DNA from: a virus
Strand: one strand, 5' to 3'
IMG/VR virus record: IMGVR_UViG_3300020195_000144
Coordinates: 1-27,122 of that record
Length of the DNA: 27,122 nt
This document shows, piece after piece, positions 1 through 4,855 of the stretch (its first letter is position 1; the number at the start of each line of letters is the position of its first letter). The translations under genes and the position numbers were made by a program. Below the pieces are notes generated by a model that saw only the letters and a list, made by a program, of their open reading frames with translations, made no database searches and was not told the origin of the DNA.

Positions 1-4
1 CCTG

Positions 5-85
5 ATGCCCCACCCCTCCGAACTTGCCGTCGCTTTTGCCGGCGCCTTCACCCTGACGATGCTGCTGCTGGCGGCGCTGGCGTGA
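5..85 (+). CDS. Tiny hydrophobic peptide (26 aa), unknown
   Basis: A 26-codon ORF beginning MPHPSEL and ending in a hydrophobic stretch rich in Leu and Ala (about residues 8-26), which could be one short membrane segment. Its ATG overlaps a TGA at 3-5 (TGATG), which is probably the stop of a gene lying outside the window. Its own TGA at 83-85 overlaps the GTG start of the next gene (GTGA). Overlaps on both sides fit the translational coupling used throughout this locus and are the main reason to believe it is real. I do not recognise a family, and an ORF this short could occur by chance. Confidence 0.4.
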   Translation: MPHPSELAVAFAGAFTLTMLLLAALA

Positions 86-399
86 CCCTGCACCCCGCAC
101 CCGCCCGCGCGCCCGCCGCGTTGCCACCGCTGACCGCCGAGAGGCGCGCCTACGTCTGCGCCTTCGTGGCGCAGATCGACCTGGCCCTGGCGCTGGCCGA
201 CGGCCAACACACCAGTACAGAGGCTGCTTTGCGGGGATTGTACCGCACCTGGCGCGATGTCGGCTGGACGACCAGCCGCGACGGCGGCGAGACCACTATT
301 CTGCAGTTCCTCGGCATCGAGGGGATCGCATGCGTCTTTGGGGCCGACGCCGTCATCGCCTGGAAGAACGCCGCGCTTGACCGCCTGGCGGTGCGATGA
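82..399 (+). CDS. Hypothetical phage protein (105 aa)
   Basis: The start is GTG at 82, overlapping the preceding TGA by GTGA. The stop overlaps the next ATG (ATGA at 396-399). The first 20 or so residues are Ala/Pro-rich and probably unstructured. The rest looks globular and helical (for example AERRAYVCAFVAQIDLALAL), with a C-terminal hydrophobic patch around FLGIEGIACVFGADAVIAWK. No catalytic motif, signal peptide or clear membrane segment is visible, and I do not recognise the family. It belongs to a run of small co-directional genes leading to the HNH and DUF5131 genes, so it is probably an early or accessory phage gene. Confidence 0.7.
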   Translation: MTLHPAPARAPAALPPLTAERRAYVCAFVAQIDLALALADGQHTSTEAALRGLYRTWRDVGWTTSRDGGETTILQFLGIEGIACVFGADAVIAWKNAALDRLAVR

Positions 400-662
400 T
401 GACCGATCCTGTGGGCGCCGGCAAAGTGCGGGCGGTCCGCGAGCTCTCGATTGAGCAGCTGGCCTACGCGGCGGCATACCGCCTTTCCGACCAGCGCGAG
501 AACGCCCGCACGGCCGTGCTGATGGTCGACCGCGCCGCCAACACGGTCTCCGCCATCACCGGCGGCTGCGAATGTACCGACTGTCGCGAGGCGATGGTGA
601 CGGCCCTCCGCCACCTCGCCGACGCGATGGAGGCCCAAACCGGCACCCCCAAGATCCATTGA
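396..662 (+). CDS. Hypothetical phage protein (88 aa)
   Basis: It starts at ATG 396 in an ATGA overlap with the preceding stop; a second ATG at 399 is an equally possible start. The protein is mostly helical by composition. A small cysteine cluster (CECTDC, about residues 54-59) might bind a metal, but there is no matching second cysteine pair, so a zinc-finger call is not justified. It is followed 18 bp later by the next gene. No family is recognised. Coupling and codon use like its neighbours support a real gene. Confidence 0.65.
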   Translation: MMTDPVGAGKVRAVRELSIEQLAYAAAYRLSDQRENARTAVLMVDRAANTVSAITGGCECTDCREAMVTALRHLADAMEAQTGTPKIH

Positions 663-680
663 CCGAAAGGCACCTCCACG

Positions 681-926
681 ATGACGCGAAATCGCCTCAG
701 CGACCTCCTGTTCGCGCAGATGCGGCGCCTCGGCGACGATGGCCTGACGCCCGAGCAGATCGCGCATGAGGCGGCGCGCACCGCGGCGCTGGTCTCGGTC
801 GCCGACCGGATCACCGACACCGCCGACCTGCAGTTGAAGGCGGCCAGGCTCTTTGCCGAACACGGCAACAACATCCTGCCGATGCTGCCGCAGATCGGCC
901 GGGCGGCGGCGGGCGACCCGGAATGA
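681..926 (+). CDS. Hypothetical phage protein (81 aa)
   Basis: The ATG at 681 is preceded by a weak purine-rich site (AAAGG near 666). The stop TGA overlaps the ATG of the HNH gene (ATGA at 923-926). The sequence is highly helical and amphipathic (LSDLLFAQMRRLGDDGLTPEQIAHE, then AARTAALVSVADRITDTADL), without cysteines, membrane segments or a signal peptide. LTPEQIAHEAARTAAL resembles part of a helix-turn-helix, but the rest of such a fold is not evident. Its tight coupling to the HNH gene suggests co-expression; the function is unknown. Confidence 0.65.
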   Translation: MTRNRLSDLLFAQMRRLGDDGLTPEQIAHEAARTAALVSVADRITDTADLQLKAARLFAEHGNNILPMLPQIGRAAAGDPE

Positions 927-1555
927 GGGGCCGCGCGATCCGCTGGACCCTGGACGAGCTGGCCTGGATCGAGCTGAGCCGCGCCCTGCCGCGGGCCGAG
1001 ATGCTGCGCCGCTTTCGGGTCTGGTTCGACCGCCCCGAGGTGACCGACCGTGCGCTGAAGCAACTCTGCCTGCGCCACGGCTGGACGACCGGGCGCAGCG
1101 GCCGCTTCGAGCCGGGCAACGTCCCGGCAAACAAGGGCGGCCGGATGCCGTACCACCCGAACAGCGCCGCCACCCGGTTCCAGCCCGGGCGCGAGCCGCA
1201 CAACAGGAAATGTCTGGGCCACGAGCGGCTGTCGCAGGAAGGCTACGTCGAGATCAGCGTGGCCGAGACCAACCCGCACACCGGCTATTCCCGGCGTTAT
1301 GTGCAGCAGCACCGCTGGCTGCGGGAACAACTCCACGGCCCGGTGCCCGACGGCCACGCCCTGAAGTGCCTCGACGGCACCCGCACCAACACCGATCCGG
1401 CGAACTGGGCGGCAATCCCCCGCGCCCTGCTGCCCCGCCTGAACGGCCGCTTCGGCCGCGGCTACGACCGCGCCGACCCGCAGGTGCAGCCGGTGCTGCT
1501 GACGATCGCCAAGCTGGAACACAAGGCGCGGCAAGCGCGGAAGGGGAGAGGGTGA
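923..1555 (+). CDS. HNH endonuclease (phage type)
   Basis: A 210-residue protein with the layout of phage HNH nucleases. An N-terminal helical DNA-binding segment (about 1-55) contains the FRVWFDRPEVTDRALKQLC helices. A linker RFEPGNVPANKG (61-72) follows, which is characteristic of this group. The HNH fold lies at about 107-165: YVQQHRWL with His130, the segment GPVPDGH, a CLDGTRTNTDPANW segment with DG at 151-152 and Asn161. HNH proteins nick or cut DNA at a metal-bound beta-beta-alpha fold. In HK97-like phages an HNH protein beside the terminase assists packaging cleavage, but here the gene is far from the terminase and on the opposite strand, so a homing or accessory role is equally possible. 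Both ends overlap neighbours (ATGA at the start, TGATG at the end). Confidence 0.85.
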   Translation: MRGRAIRWTLDELAWIELSRALPRAEMLRRFRVWFDRPEVTDRALKQLCLRHGWTTGRSGRFEPGNVPANKGGRMPYHPNSAATRFQPGREPHNRKCLGHERLSQEGYVEISVAETNPHTGYSRRYVQQHRWLREQLHGPVPDGHALKCLDGTRTNTDPANWAAIPRALLPRLNGRFGRGYDRADPQVQPVLLTIAKLEHKARQARKGRG

Positions 1556-1974
1556 TGAACCGCAGTTTCGGGCCAGCGGCGACCGAGCGTGAGGGAGAAC
1601 CGCTCAAGGTGTCCTGCGTCACGTCTCAGACCTTCTGCTTCCTGCTGGTCGGCGGCGCATGCACCGACACAAAGCCGCCGCGGCCGGTCCCTGACCCAGC
1701 CGTCACGCCGGACTGGTGCAAGTATCGGCGCCAGATCGAGCAGGACGTGGCCGACGCGGCCGAGTTTCGCGCGATGTGCCTCGACACCCTGACCCGCGCC
1801 GAACTGTCGGCGCTGATGAGGGATTACCCCGCCAGATTTCGCGGCTGCCCGTACGGCACAGAGAAACCGTGGCGGCTCACCCAGATGAACGCCGAGATGC
1901 TGCGCCACGCGATCCGCAATGCGCGCAAGGCGGCGACGGGGACTGACGATGCCGCCAACGGGAGGGCAGACTGA
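1555..1974 (+). CDS. Hypothetical phage protein (139 aa)
   Basis: The ATG at 1555 shares a base with the HNH stop (TGATG) and follows a good ribosome binding site (GGGGAGAGGG, 1543-1552). The longer open frame upstream is only a shadow of HNH coding. The first 50 residues are low in structure; residues 20-35 (CVTSQTFCFLLVGGAC) are hydrophobic but too short and Cys-rich for a confident membrane call. The rest is helical and charged (DWCKYRRQIEQDVADAAEFRAM, then LSALMRDYPARFRG). The stop overlaps the DUF5131 start. I recognise no family. The real start could be further in, since the N-terminal part looks unlike a folded domain. Confidence 0.6.
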   Translation: MNRSFGPAATEREGEPLKVSCVTSQTFCFLLVGGACTDTKPPRPVPDPAVTPDWCKYRRQIEQDVADAAEFRAMCLDTLTRAELSALMRDYPARFRGCPYGTEKPWRLTQMNAEMLRHAIRNARKAATGTDDAANGRAD

Positions 1975-2870
1975 TGGCCGCGACAACCATTGAATGGACG
2001 GATTTCACCTTCAACCCCTGGGAAGGGTGTCAGAAGGTGTCACCCGGCTGCGACCACTGCTACGCCGAGGCCCGCGACAAGCGGTTCAGCGGCGGCAGAC
2101 TTTGGGGGCCGCACGCGGCGCGACGGCTGACCTCGGACGCGAACTGGCGCAAGCCGCTGGCGTGGAACCGGGCGGCCGCGGCAGCCGGCACCCGCGCCCG
2201 GGTGTTCTGCGCCTCGCTGGCCGATATTTTCGACACCCACGCCTCGGTCCTGCCCGCTTGGCGCGCGCGGCTCTGGGCGCTGATCCGGGCGACCCCGCAT
2301 CTCGACTGGCAGTTGCTGACCAAGCGCCCGCAGAACATCGCGCGCCTGCTGCCCGAGGACTGGGGCGACGGCTGGCCCCACGTCTGGCTCGGCACCACCG
2401 CCGAAAACCAGCCCGAGGCCGACCGCCGCGTGCCCGTCCTGCTTGCCGCCCCTGCGCGGGTGCGGTTCCTTTCGGTGGAACCGATGCTTGGGCCGGTGAA
2501 CCTGAGGCACCTGGACAATGGCCTGCGGGGCCATGCCAACGGCATCGACGCGCTCACCGGGTATCTCGGCAGCGGCATGTACGGCGACTGGGGACCGCGC
2601 ATCGACTTGGTGATCTGCGGCGGCGAGAGCGGACCCGGCGCGCGCCCGATGCACCCGGACTGGGCGCGATCCCTGCGCGACCAGTGCGTTGCGGCCAAGG
2701 CCGCGTTCTTCATGAAGCAGATGGGCGGGGCGCCGGGCGCGGAGGGTGACAACTGCGGGTGCGCTTTATCCCGCATTATTCGTAACCAACGCTTGACTTG
2801 CTACGCTTGCGGGCGTATATTCGTTACACGGGAGGCGATAGACGCCCCGAAAATGGAGAGACGCAGATGA
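1974..2870 (+). CDS. DUF5131 / phage Gp37-Gp68 family protein with altered C-terminus
   Basis: A 298-residue protein. Residues 1-30 carry the family hallmark NPWEGCQKVSPGCDHCYAE with Cys19, Cys26 and Cys29. Later conserved blocks are LLTKRPQNIARLLP, VWLGTTAENQ, RFLSVEPMLGPV and ICGGESGPGARPMHPDWARSLRDQC. The family is common in alphaproteobacterial phages and is usually placed near radical-SAM-like proteins because of the Cys motif, but its reaction is unknown. Residues up to FFMKQMGGAPG look normal. From about residue 257 the frame runs through the 123-bp promoter-leader cassette (2744-2866), so the last 41 residues are not family sequence, and the stop TGA overlaps the ATG of the next gene. 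The start ATG shares a base with the previous stop, with GGAGGG at 1961-1966. Confidence 0.88.
   Translation: MAATTIEWTDFTFNPWEGCQKVSPGCDHCYAEARDKRFSGGRLWGPHAARRLTSDANWRKPLAWNRAAAAAGTRARVFCASLADIFDTHASVLPAWRARLWALIRATPHLDWQLLTKRPQNIARLLPEDWGDGWPHVWLGTTAENQPEADRRVPVLLAAPARVRFLSVEPMLGPVNLRHLDNGLRGHANGIDALTGYLGSGMYGDWGPRIDLVICGGESGPGARPMHPDWARSLRDQCVAAKAAFFMKQMGGAPGAEGDNCGCALSRIIRNQRLTCYACGRIFVTREAIDAPKMERRR
2744..2866 (+). repeat. Promoter-leader cassette, copy 1 (direct repeat)
   Basis: A 123-bp segment that aligns without gaps to 3462-3584; I count about 16 mismatches (roughly 87% identity). It ends exactly at the ATG of the downstream gene, and both copies continue ATGACC. It contains a sigma-70-type promoter, a short leader with a possible hairpin (GGCG-ATAGA-CGCC) and the ribosome binding site GGAGAG. 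The genes downstream of the two copies are not homologous, so the repeat is a transplanted expression signal and not a duplicated gene. Copy 1 lies inside the 3' end of the DUF5131 gene. Confidence 0.9.
2793..2821 (+). promoter_or_regulatory. Sigma-70-type promoter in cassette copy 1
   Basis: TTGACT (2793-2798), a 17-bp spacer and TATATT (2816-2821). This is close to the TTGACA-N17-TATAAT consensus and stands out in very G+C-rich sequence. Predicted transcription starts near 2828, about 40 nt before the ATG at 2867. Related hexamers surround it (CGTAAC 2781-2786, GCTACG 2800-2805, CGTTAC 2822-2827) and could be repressor half-sites; that part is inference. Confidence 0.68.
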
Positions 2871-3124
2871 CCCAGTTTTCTGTCCACCCCACCGCCCACA
2901 CAGTGCACTCGGTGGTGGCGAGCTTCGTTCCGCTTGGTGGTGACGATCACGATATTCTCACTATCACGCTGGATACAGGCTACAGATTTTCTGTAGATGC
3001 TGAATGCGTGCACGACACGATCGAGGGCGCCGAAGCGATGGCTGCAGTGTGGAGACTGGCGGATGAGCCATTTGTCGAGCCGGAACAAAAGGGGCCGCCG
3101 TCTCTCTGGGCGGCGGTGTCGTGA
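2867..3124 (+). CDS. Small acidic hypothetical protein (85 aa), first gene behind cassette 1
   Basis: The start is ATG 2867, immediately after the cassette with GGAGAG at 2855-2860; it overlaps the DUF5131 stop (ATGA). The upstream extension of the frame is cassette sequence and is excluded. The protein is strongly acidic (13 Asp/Glu against 3 Lys/Arg), with several His and a beta-rich look (DILTITLDTGYRFSVDAE), then a helix (TIEGAEAMAAVWRLADE). No family is recognised. Its small size, acidity and private promoter resemble phage accessory (moron or host-takeover) proteins, but no specific function can be claimed. Its stop overlaps the next start. Confidence 0.72.
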   Translation: MTQFSVHPTAHTVHSVVASFVPLGGDDHDILTITLDTGYRFSVDAECVHDTIEGAEAMAAVWRLADEPFVEPEQKGPPSLWAAVS

Positions 3125-3354
3125 TGGACAAGCACAGCCCCGAAGCCAGGGCCGCGCGCCAGGAAATCCAGCGGCTTTACGGAGAGATCGCCTACGCGGC
3201 TCGCGGGGTGGCAAATCGCCGCCGTCACGCTGCGATCCAAGGATCGAAGCTGGGCCGCGCTTACACCTACATAGAGCCGCATGACGTGGCAGTTGCGGCA
3301 TGGCGTGCCGCGAGCGACGCCTACCACGCCGTCTACCATCCGCAGCGAGGTTGA
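3124..3354 (+). CDS. Small basic hypothetical protein (76 aa)
   Basis: The ATG at 3124 shares a base with the preceding stop (TGATG). A GTG at 3121 (GTGA overlap) is the alternative start and would add one residue. The protein is basic and helical, with ARAARQEIQRLYGEIAYAARG followed by an Arg/Lys-rich segment (NRRRHAAIQGSKLGRA) and a second helix (AVAAWRAASDAYHAVYH). The basic middle could bind nucleic acid, but no defined domain is visible. It is the second gene of the cassette-1 operon, directly after an acidic protein, an arrangement that might reflect an interacting pair (inference). Confidence 0.65.
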   Translation: MDKHSPEARAARQEIQRLYGEIAYAARGVANRRRHAAIQGSKLGRAYTYIEPHDVAVAAWRAASDAYHAVYHPQRG

Positions 3355-3358
3355 CGCC

Positions 3359-3418
3359 TGATGACCATCGCCCTGATCGCCGCCCTGCTGCCCGGCATGA
3401 AAGTGTCGGGCACGGTGC
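3359..3418 (+). repeat. 60-bp direct repeat of 4118-4177
   Basis: Bases 3359-3418 are identical to 4118-4177. The repeat begins at the TGATG overlap before the small gene and covers its first 19 codons. Perfect identity points to a recent duplication or recombination. Homology stops abruptly at 3418/4177, where 3417 onward switches to an inverted match. Confidence 0.93.
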
Positions 3419-3441
3419 CGGTGCCGGGCGTGGCGGGGTAG
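3361..3441 (+). pseudogene. Chimeric truncated copy of the 55-aa Cys-rich gene (26 codons)
   Basis: ATG 3361 to TAG 3441 encodes 26 residues. Residues 1-19 (MTIALIAALLPGMKVSGTV) are identical to the start of the protein at 4120-4287. The tail PVPGVAG is instead the C-terminus of the - strand protein at 4290-4592, which arrives here as an inverted copy of its 3' end (3417-3454 matches the reverse complement of 4277-4314). All the cysteines of the intact paralogue are missing. It is probably a rearrangement scar, although it remains an open frame and could make a short peptide. Confidence 0.75.
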
Positions 3442-3454
3442 GGTCAGGGCGGCG
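3417..3454 (-). repeat. 38-bp inverted copy of 4277-4314
   Basis: Bases 3417-3454 are the exact reverse complement of 4277-4314, the junction where the + strand 55-aa gene and the - strand secreted-protein gene converge. The inverted match overlaps the 60-bp direct repeat by 2 bases (GC at 3417-3418). The breakpoint is therefore a clean direct-to-inverted switch. Confidence 0.92.
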
Positions 3455-3461
3455 GCGTGGC

Positions 3462-3584
3462 GGGTGACAACTTCGGGTGCGATTTATCCTGATTTATTCG
3501 CAACCAACGCTTGACTTGTTACGCTTTATGGCGCATATTCGTTACACGGGCAGAGACAGACGCCCCGCAAATGGAGAGACGCAG
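3462..3584 (+). repeat. Promoter-leader cassette, copy 2 (direct repeat)
   Basis: Second copy of the 123-bp cassette, ungapped against 2744-2866 and ending at the ATG at 3585. It occupies nearly all of the gap between the chimeric ORF and the next gene. Differences cluster in the promoter spacer and leader. The -35, the CGTTACACGGG block and the last 16 bases with GGAGAG are conserved, and both copies keep a possible leader hairpin (GGGC/GCCC here). Confidence 0.9.
3511..3539 (+). promoter_or_regulatory. Sigma-70-type promoter in cassette copy 2
   Basis: TTGACT, a 17-bp spacer and CATATT, at the same offset as in copy 1. The -10 differs from copy 1 by one base (C for T in its first position), which predicts somewhat weaker activity. 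GTTACG inside the spacer start and CGTTAC just after the -10 are possible operator half-sites. It would drive 3585-4287. Confidence 0.63.
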
Positions 3585-3827
3585 ATGACCACCGCCGAGA
3601 AAATTGAAACGATCCGCAATCTTGCCGAAGTCGATTTTGTCAGCATCTGGAAGGGCGAGCGCGCTTACATCAACCTTAAATCTTGCGACAAGAGCTTCGC
3701 CGGCAACCGCACGCACCAGTTTTACGTTGATATCAAGAGCGGCGGTCTGGTCGATCAGATGGGCAAGGGCACGACCAGCCGGGCGTTTGACGCCCAGCGC
3801 GCAATCGTCGCCGCGGCGGTGCTGTGA
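3585..3827 (+). CDS. Small hypothetical protein (80 aa), first gene behind cassette 2
   Basis: The start is ATG 3585 after GGAGAG in the cassette; the longer open frame is cassette sequence. The N-terminus is a helix (TTAEKIETIRNLAEVDFVSIW), then a compact beta-rich region (GERAYINLKSCDKS, THQFYVDIKSGGLVDQ) and a C-terminal helix (SRAFDAQRAIVAAAVL). It is near neutral to slightly basic and unrelated in sequence to the first gene behind cassette 1. No family is recognised. G+C is lower than in the neighbouring genes over the first 150 bases, which may hint at separate acquisition. It is coupled to the next gene by overlap. Confidence 0.72.
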   Translation: MTTAEKIETIRNLAEVDFVSIWKGERAYINLKSCDKSFAGNRTHQFYVDIKSGGLVDQMGKGTTSRAFDAQRAIVAAAVL

Positions 3828-4120
3828 TGACCGCCCAGCCCGCCACCGTCTGGCTGCGCAAGACCGGCAGCGGATTTGCCAACATCGCCGATACATGGTC
3901 GGTGGTCGGCGGCGCCGACGACTGGACCGACGAGCCTGATGGCGGCGACTACCCCCCGGCGCTCTACGTGCTGCCCAACGGGCTTGTCGTGGACCCGCGC
4001 CAAATCATCCGCAACGCGGCTGGCGAAGCGTGCGACATCATCGACGGCTACGACGGGCAGCCGCGGCTGCTGACCGGGTGGCGCGCCAGCGACCCGGCCT
4101 ACAACCTGCAGGCGGCGTGA
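3827..4120 (+). CDS. Small acidic hypothetical protein (97 aa)
   Basis: The ATG at 3827 shares a base with the preceding stop (TGATG); GTG 3824 is an alternative start. The protein is acidic (about 13 Asp/Glu against 6 Lys/Arg) and rich in Trp, Gly and Pro (VVGGADDWTDEPDGGDYPPALYVLPNG), with a pattern of short beta strands and turns. No cysteine motif, signal or membrane segment is seen, and no family is recognised. It is the second gene of the cassette-2 operon. The stop overlaps the ATG of the Cys-rich gene. Confidence 0.68.
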   Translation: MTAQPATVWLRKTGSGFANIADTWSVVGGADDWTDEPDGGDYPPALYVLPNGLVVDPRQIIRNAAGEACDIIDGYDGQPRLLTGWRASDPAYNLQAA

Positions 4121-4177
4121 TGACCATCGCCCTGATCGCCGCCCTGCTGCCCGGCATGAAAGTGTCGGGCACGGTGC
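4118..4177 (+). repeat. 60-bp direct repeat of 3359-3418
   Basis: Parental copy of the 60-bp perfect repeat, covering the stop-start overlap and first 19 codons of the 55-aa Cys-rich gene. The gene here is intact, so this is probably the donor and 3359-3418 the derived copy. Confidence 0.9.
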
Positions 4178-4287
4178 ATTGCTGCGCCTACTGCCGCACG
4201 GCGTTCATCGGCCGGGCCGATGCGCTGTTCTGCTCGGCCTCCTGCCGGGTTGCATCGGCGCGGGCTGCGAAGGCAGCGCCGCCCTGA
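4120..4287 (+). CDS. Small CxxC...CxxxC zinc-ribbon-like protein (55 aa)
   Basis: The start is ATG 4120, overlapping the previous stop (TGATG). The N-terminus is hydrophobic (TIALIAALLPG). It is followed by a compact metal-site motif: His20, Cys21, Cys22, Cys25, then FCSASC with Cys38 and Cys42, and a basic tail (RVASARAAKA). The CxxC-x12-CxxxC spacing followed by Arg resembles small zinc-binding proteins of phages and bacteria that end in a CSxxCR motif. It probably binds zinc; the target is unknown. Its stop lies 2 bp from the stop of the convergent - strand gene. A truncated copy is at 3361-3441. Confidence 0.72.
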   Translation: MTIALIAALLPGMKVSGTVHCCAYCRTAFIGRADALFCSASCRVASARAAKAAPP

Positions 4288-4314
4288 CCCTACCCCGCCA
4301 CGCCCGGCACCGGC
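4277..4314 (+). repeat. 38-bp segment repeated in inverted orientation at 3417-3454
   Basis: This segment spans both stop codons at the convergent gene boundary (TGA 4285-4287 on +, TAG 4292-4290 on -). Its exact reverse complement is at 3417-3454. No U-rich terminator follows on either strand. Confidence 0.88.
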
Positions 4315-4592
4315 GCCGCGTCCCGCACCTGTTGCCACGACTCGCCGGAGGCAACGATGCAGGTCGGCCCGCTGGGTAGGGTGACAGTGATGGTCCATGT
4401 GCCGGTTTCGATTGAGGCATATAGTTCCACCATGGCACCATTTTGCCCCAGCCCAATGCCTTGCATGGTTTCGCCGTAGCCTTCGGCCAGACGGACCACA
4501 ATCTCTTGATGTGTAGCGCAGTTGCCCTGCTGTGCCGCCGCCGGGGCAGCAAGCAGCAGCGATGCGATGACGGCGCGAATGAGCGCGTTCAT
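4290..4592 (-). CDS. Secreted hypothetical protein with signal peptide (100 aa)
   Basis: The start is ATG 4592, with AAAGGA 8 nt upstream; a 15-codon upstream extension has no such site. Residues 1-22 form a typical Sec signal peptide (MNALIRAVIASLLLAAPAAA, with AAA-QQ as the likely cleavage site). The mature part has two Cys (CATHQ, TCIVAS) that could form a disulfide, and the pattern GYGETMQGIGLGQNGAMVEL then TWTITVTLP. Similar small exported proteins occur in alphaproteobacterial genomes and prophages, with no function known to me. It is the last gene of the leftward operon, so an envelope role at late infection is possible (inference). Confidence 0.8.
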   Translation of the reverse strand: MNALIRAVIASLLLAAPAAAQQGNCATHQEIVVRLAEGYGETMQGIGLGQNGAMVELYASIETGTWTITVTLPSGPTCIVASGESWQQVRDAAPVPGVAG

Positions 4593-4637
4593 AGGGTATC
4601 CTTTCGGTGGAGGGTGGCGGCCCCAACGGCCAGGCAC

Positions 4638-4739
4638 TCACAACACCTCCACCACCCACGCCGAGGCTGCGATCATCAGCACCAGCACGATCAGGACCAG
4701 CGCCAGGGCGATGATGAAGCCTGGCGCTTTCTCTCTCAC
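4638..4739 (-). CDS. Tiny single-span membrane peptide (33 aa)
   Basis: GTG at 4739 overlaps the TGA of the upstream gene (GTGA). The 33 residues consist of a short basic N-terminus (MREKAPG) and one long hydrophobic segment (FIIALALVLIVLVLMIAASA) ending in VVEVL. It is clearly a single membrane span with the N-terminus probably cytoplasmic. It lies in the lysis/accessory tail of the late operon, so an antiholin, holin-helper or membrane-depolarising role is conceivable, but nothing in the sequence decides this. Confidence 0.6.
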   Translation of the reverse strand: MREKAPGFIIALALVLIVLVLMIAASAWVVEVL

Positions 4740-4855
4740 AACAGTCCGGCCCTGCCGGGTTCCATGCCGACGAAGATCAGCGCCGAAGCCGCCAGAAGCA
4801 CCGCACCGGCGATAGCCTCGTCCGCCGCAAGCGCAATATCGGCGCGGGCGGTCAT
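4736..4855 (-). CDS. Tiny hydrophobic peptide (39 aa)
   Basis: ATG 4855 overlaps the methyltransferase stop (ATGA), and its own stop overlaps the next GTG. The N-terminus is acidic (MTARADIALAADEA), followed by a hydrophobic segment (IAGAVLLAASALIFVGM) long enough for one membrane span and a short tail (EPGRAGLL). Coupling on both sides supports translation. No family is recognised; with the 33-aa peptide it makes a pair of small membrane proteins after the holin-like gene. Confidence 0.6.
   Translation of the reverse strand: MTARADIALAADEAIAGAVLLAASALIFVGMEPGRAGLL

Noticed and set aside
150-1534. Long (-) frames over the early small genes
   Set aside because: They would oppose the coupled (+) genes including the HNH nuclease, have Arg-rich unstructured translations and lack ribosome binding sites.
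853-1554. Upstream extension of the 139-aa gene to 853
   Set aside because: This part is out-of-frame HNH coding sequence; ATG 1555 has a good ribosome binding site and overlaps the HNH stop.
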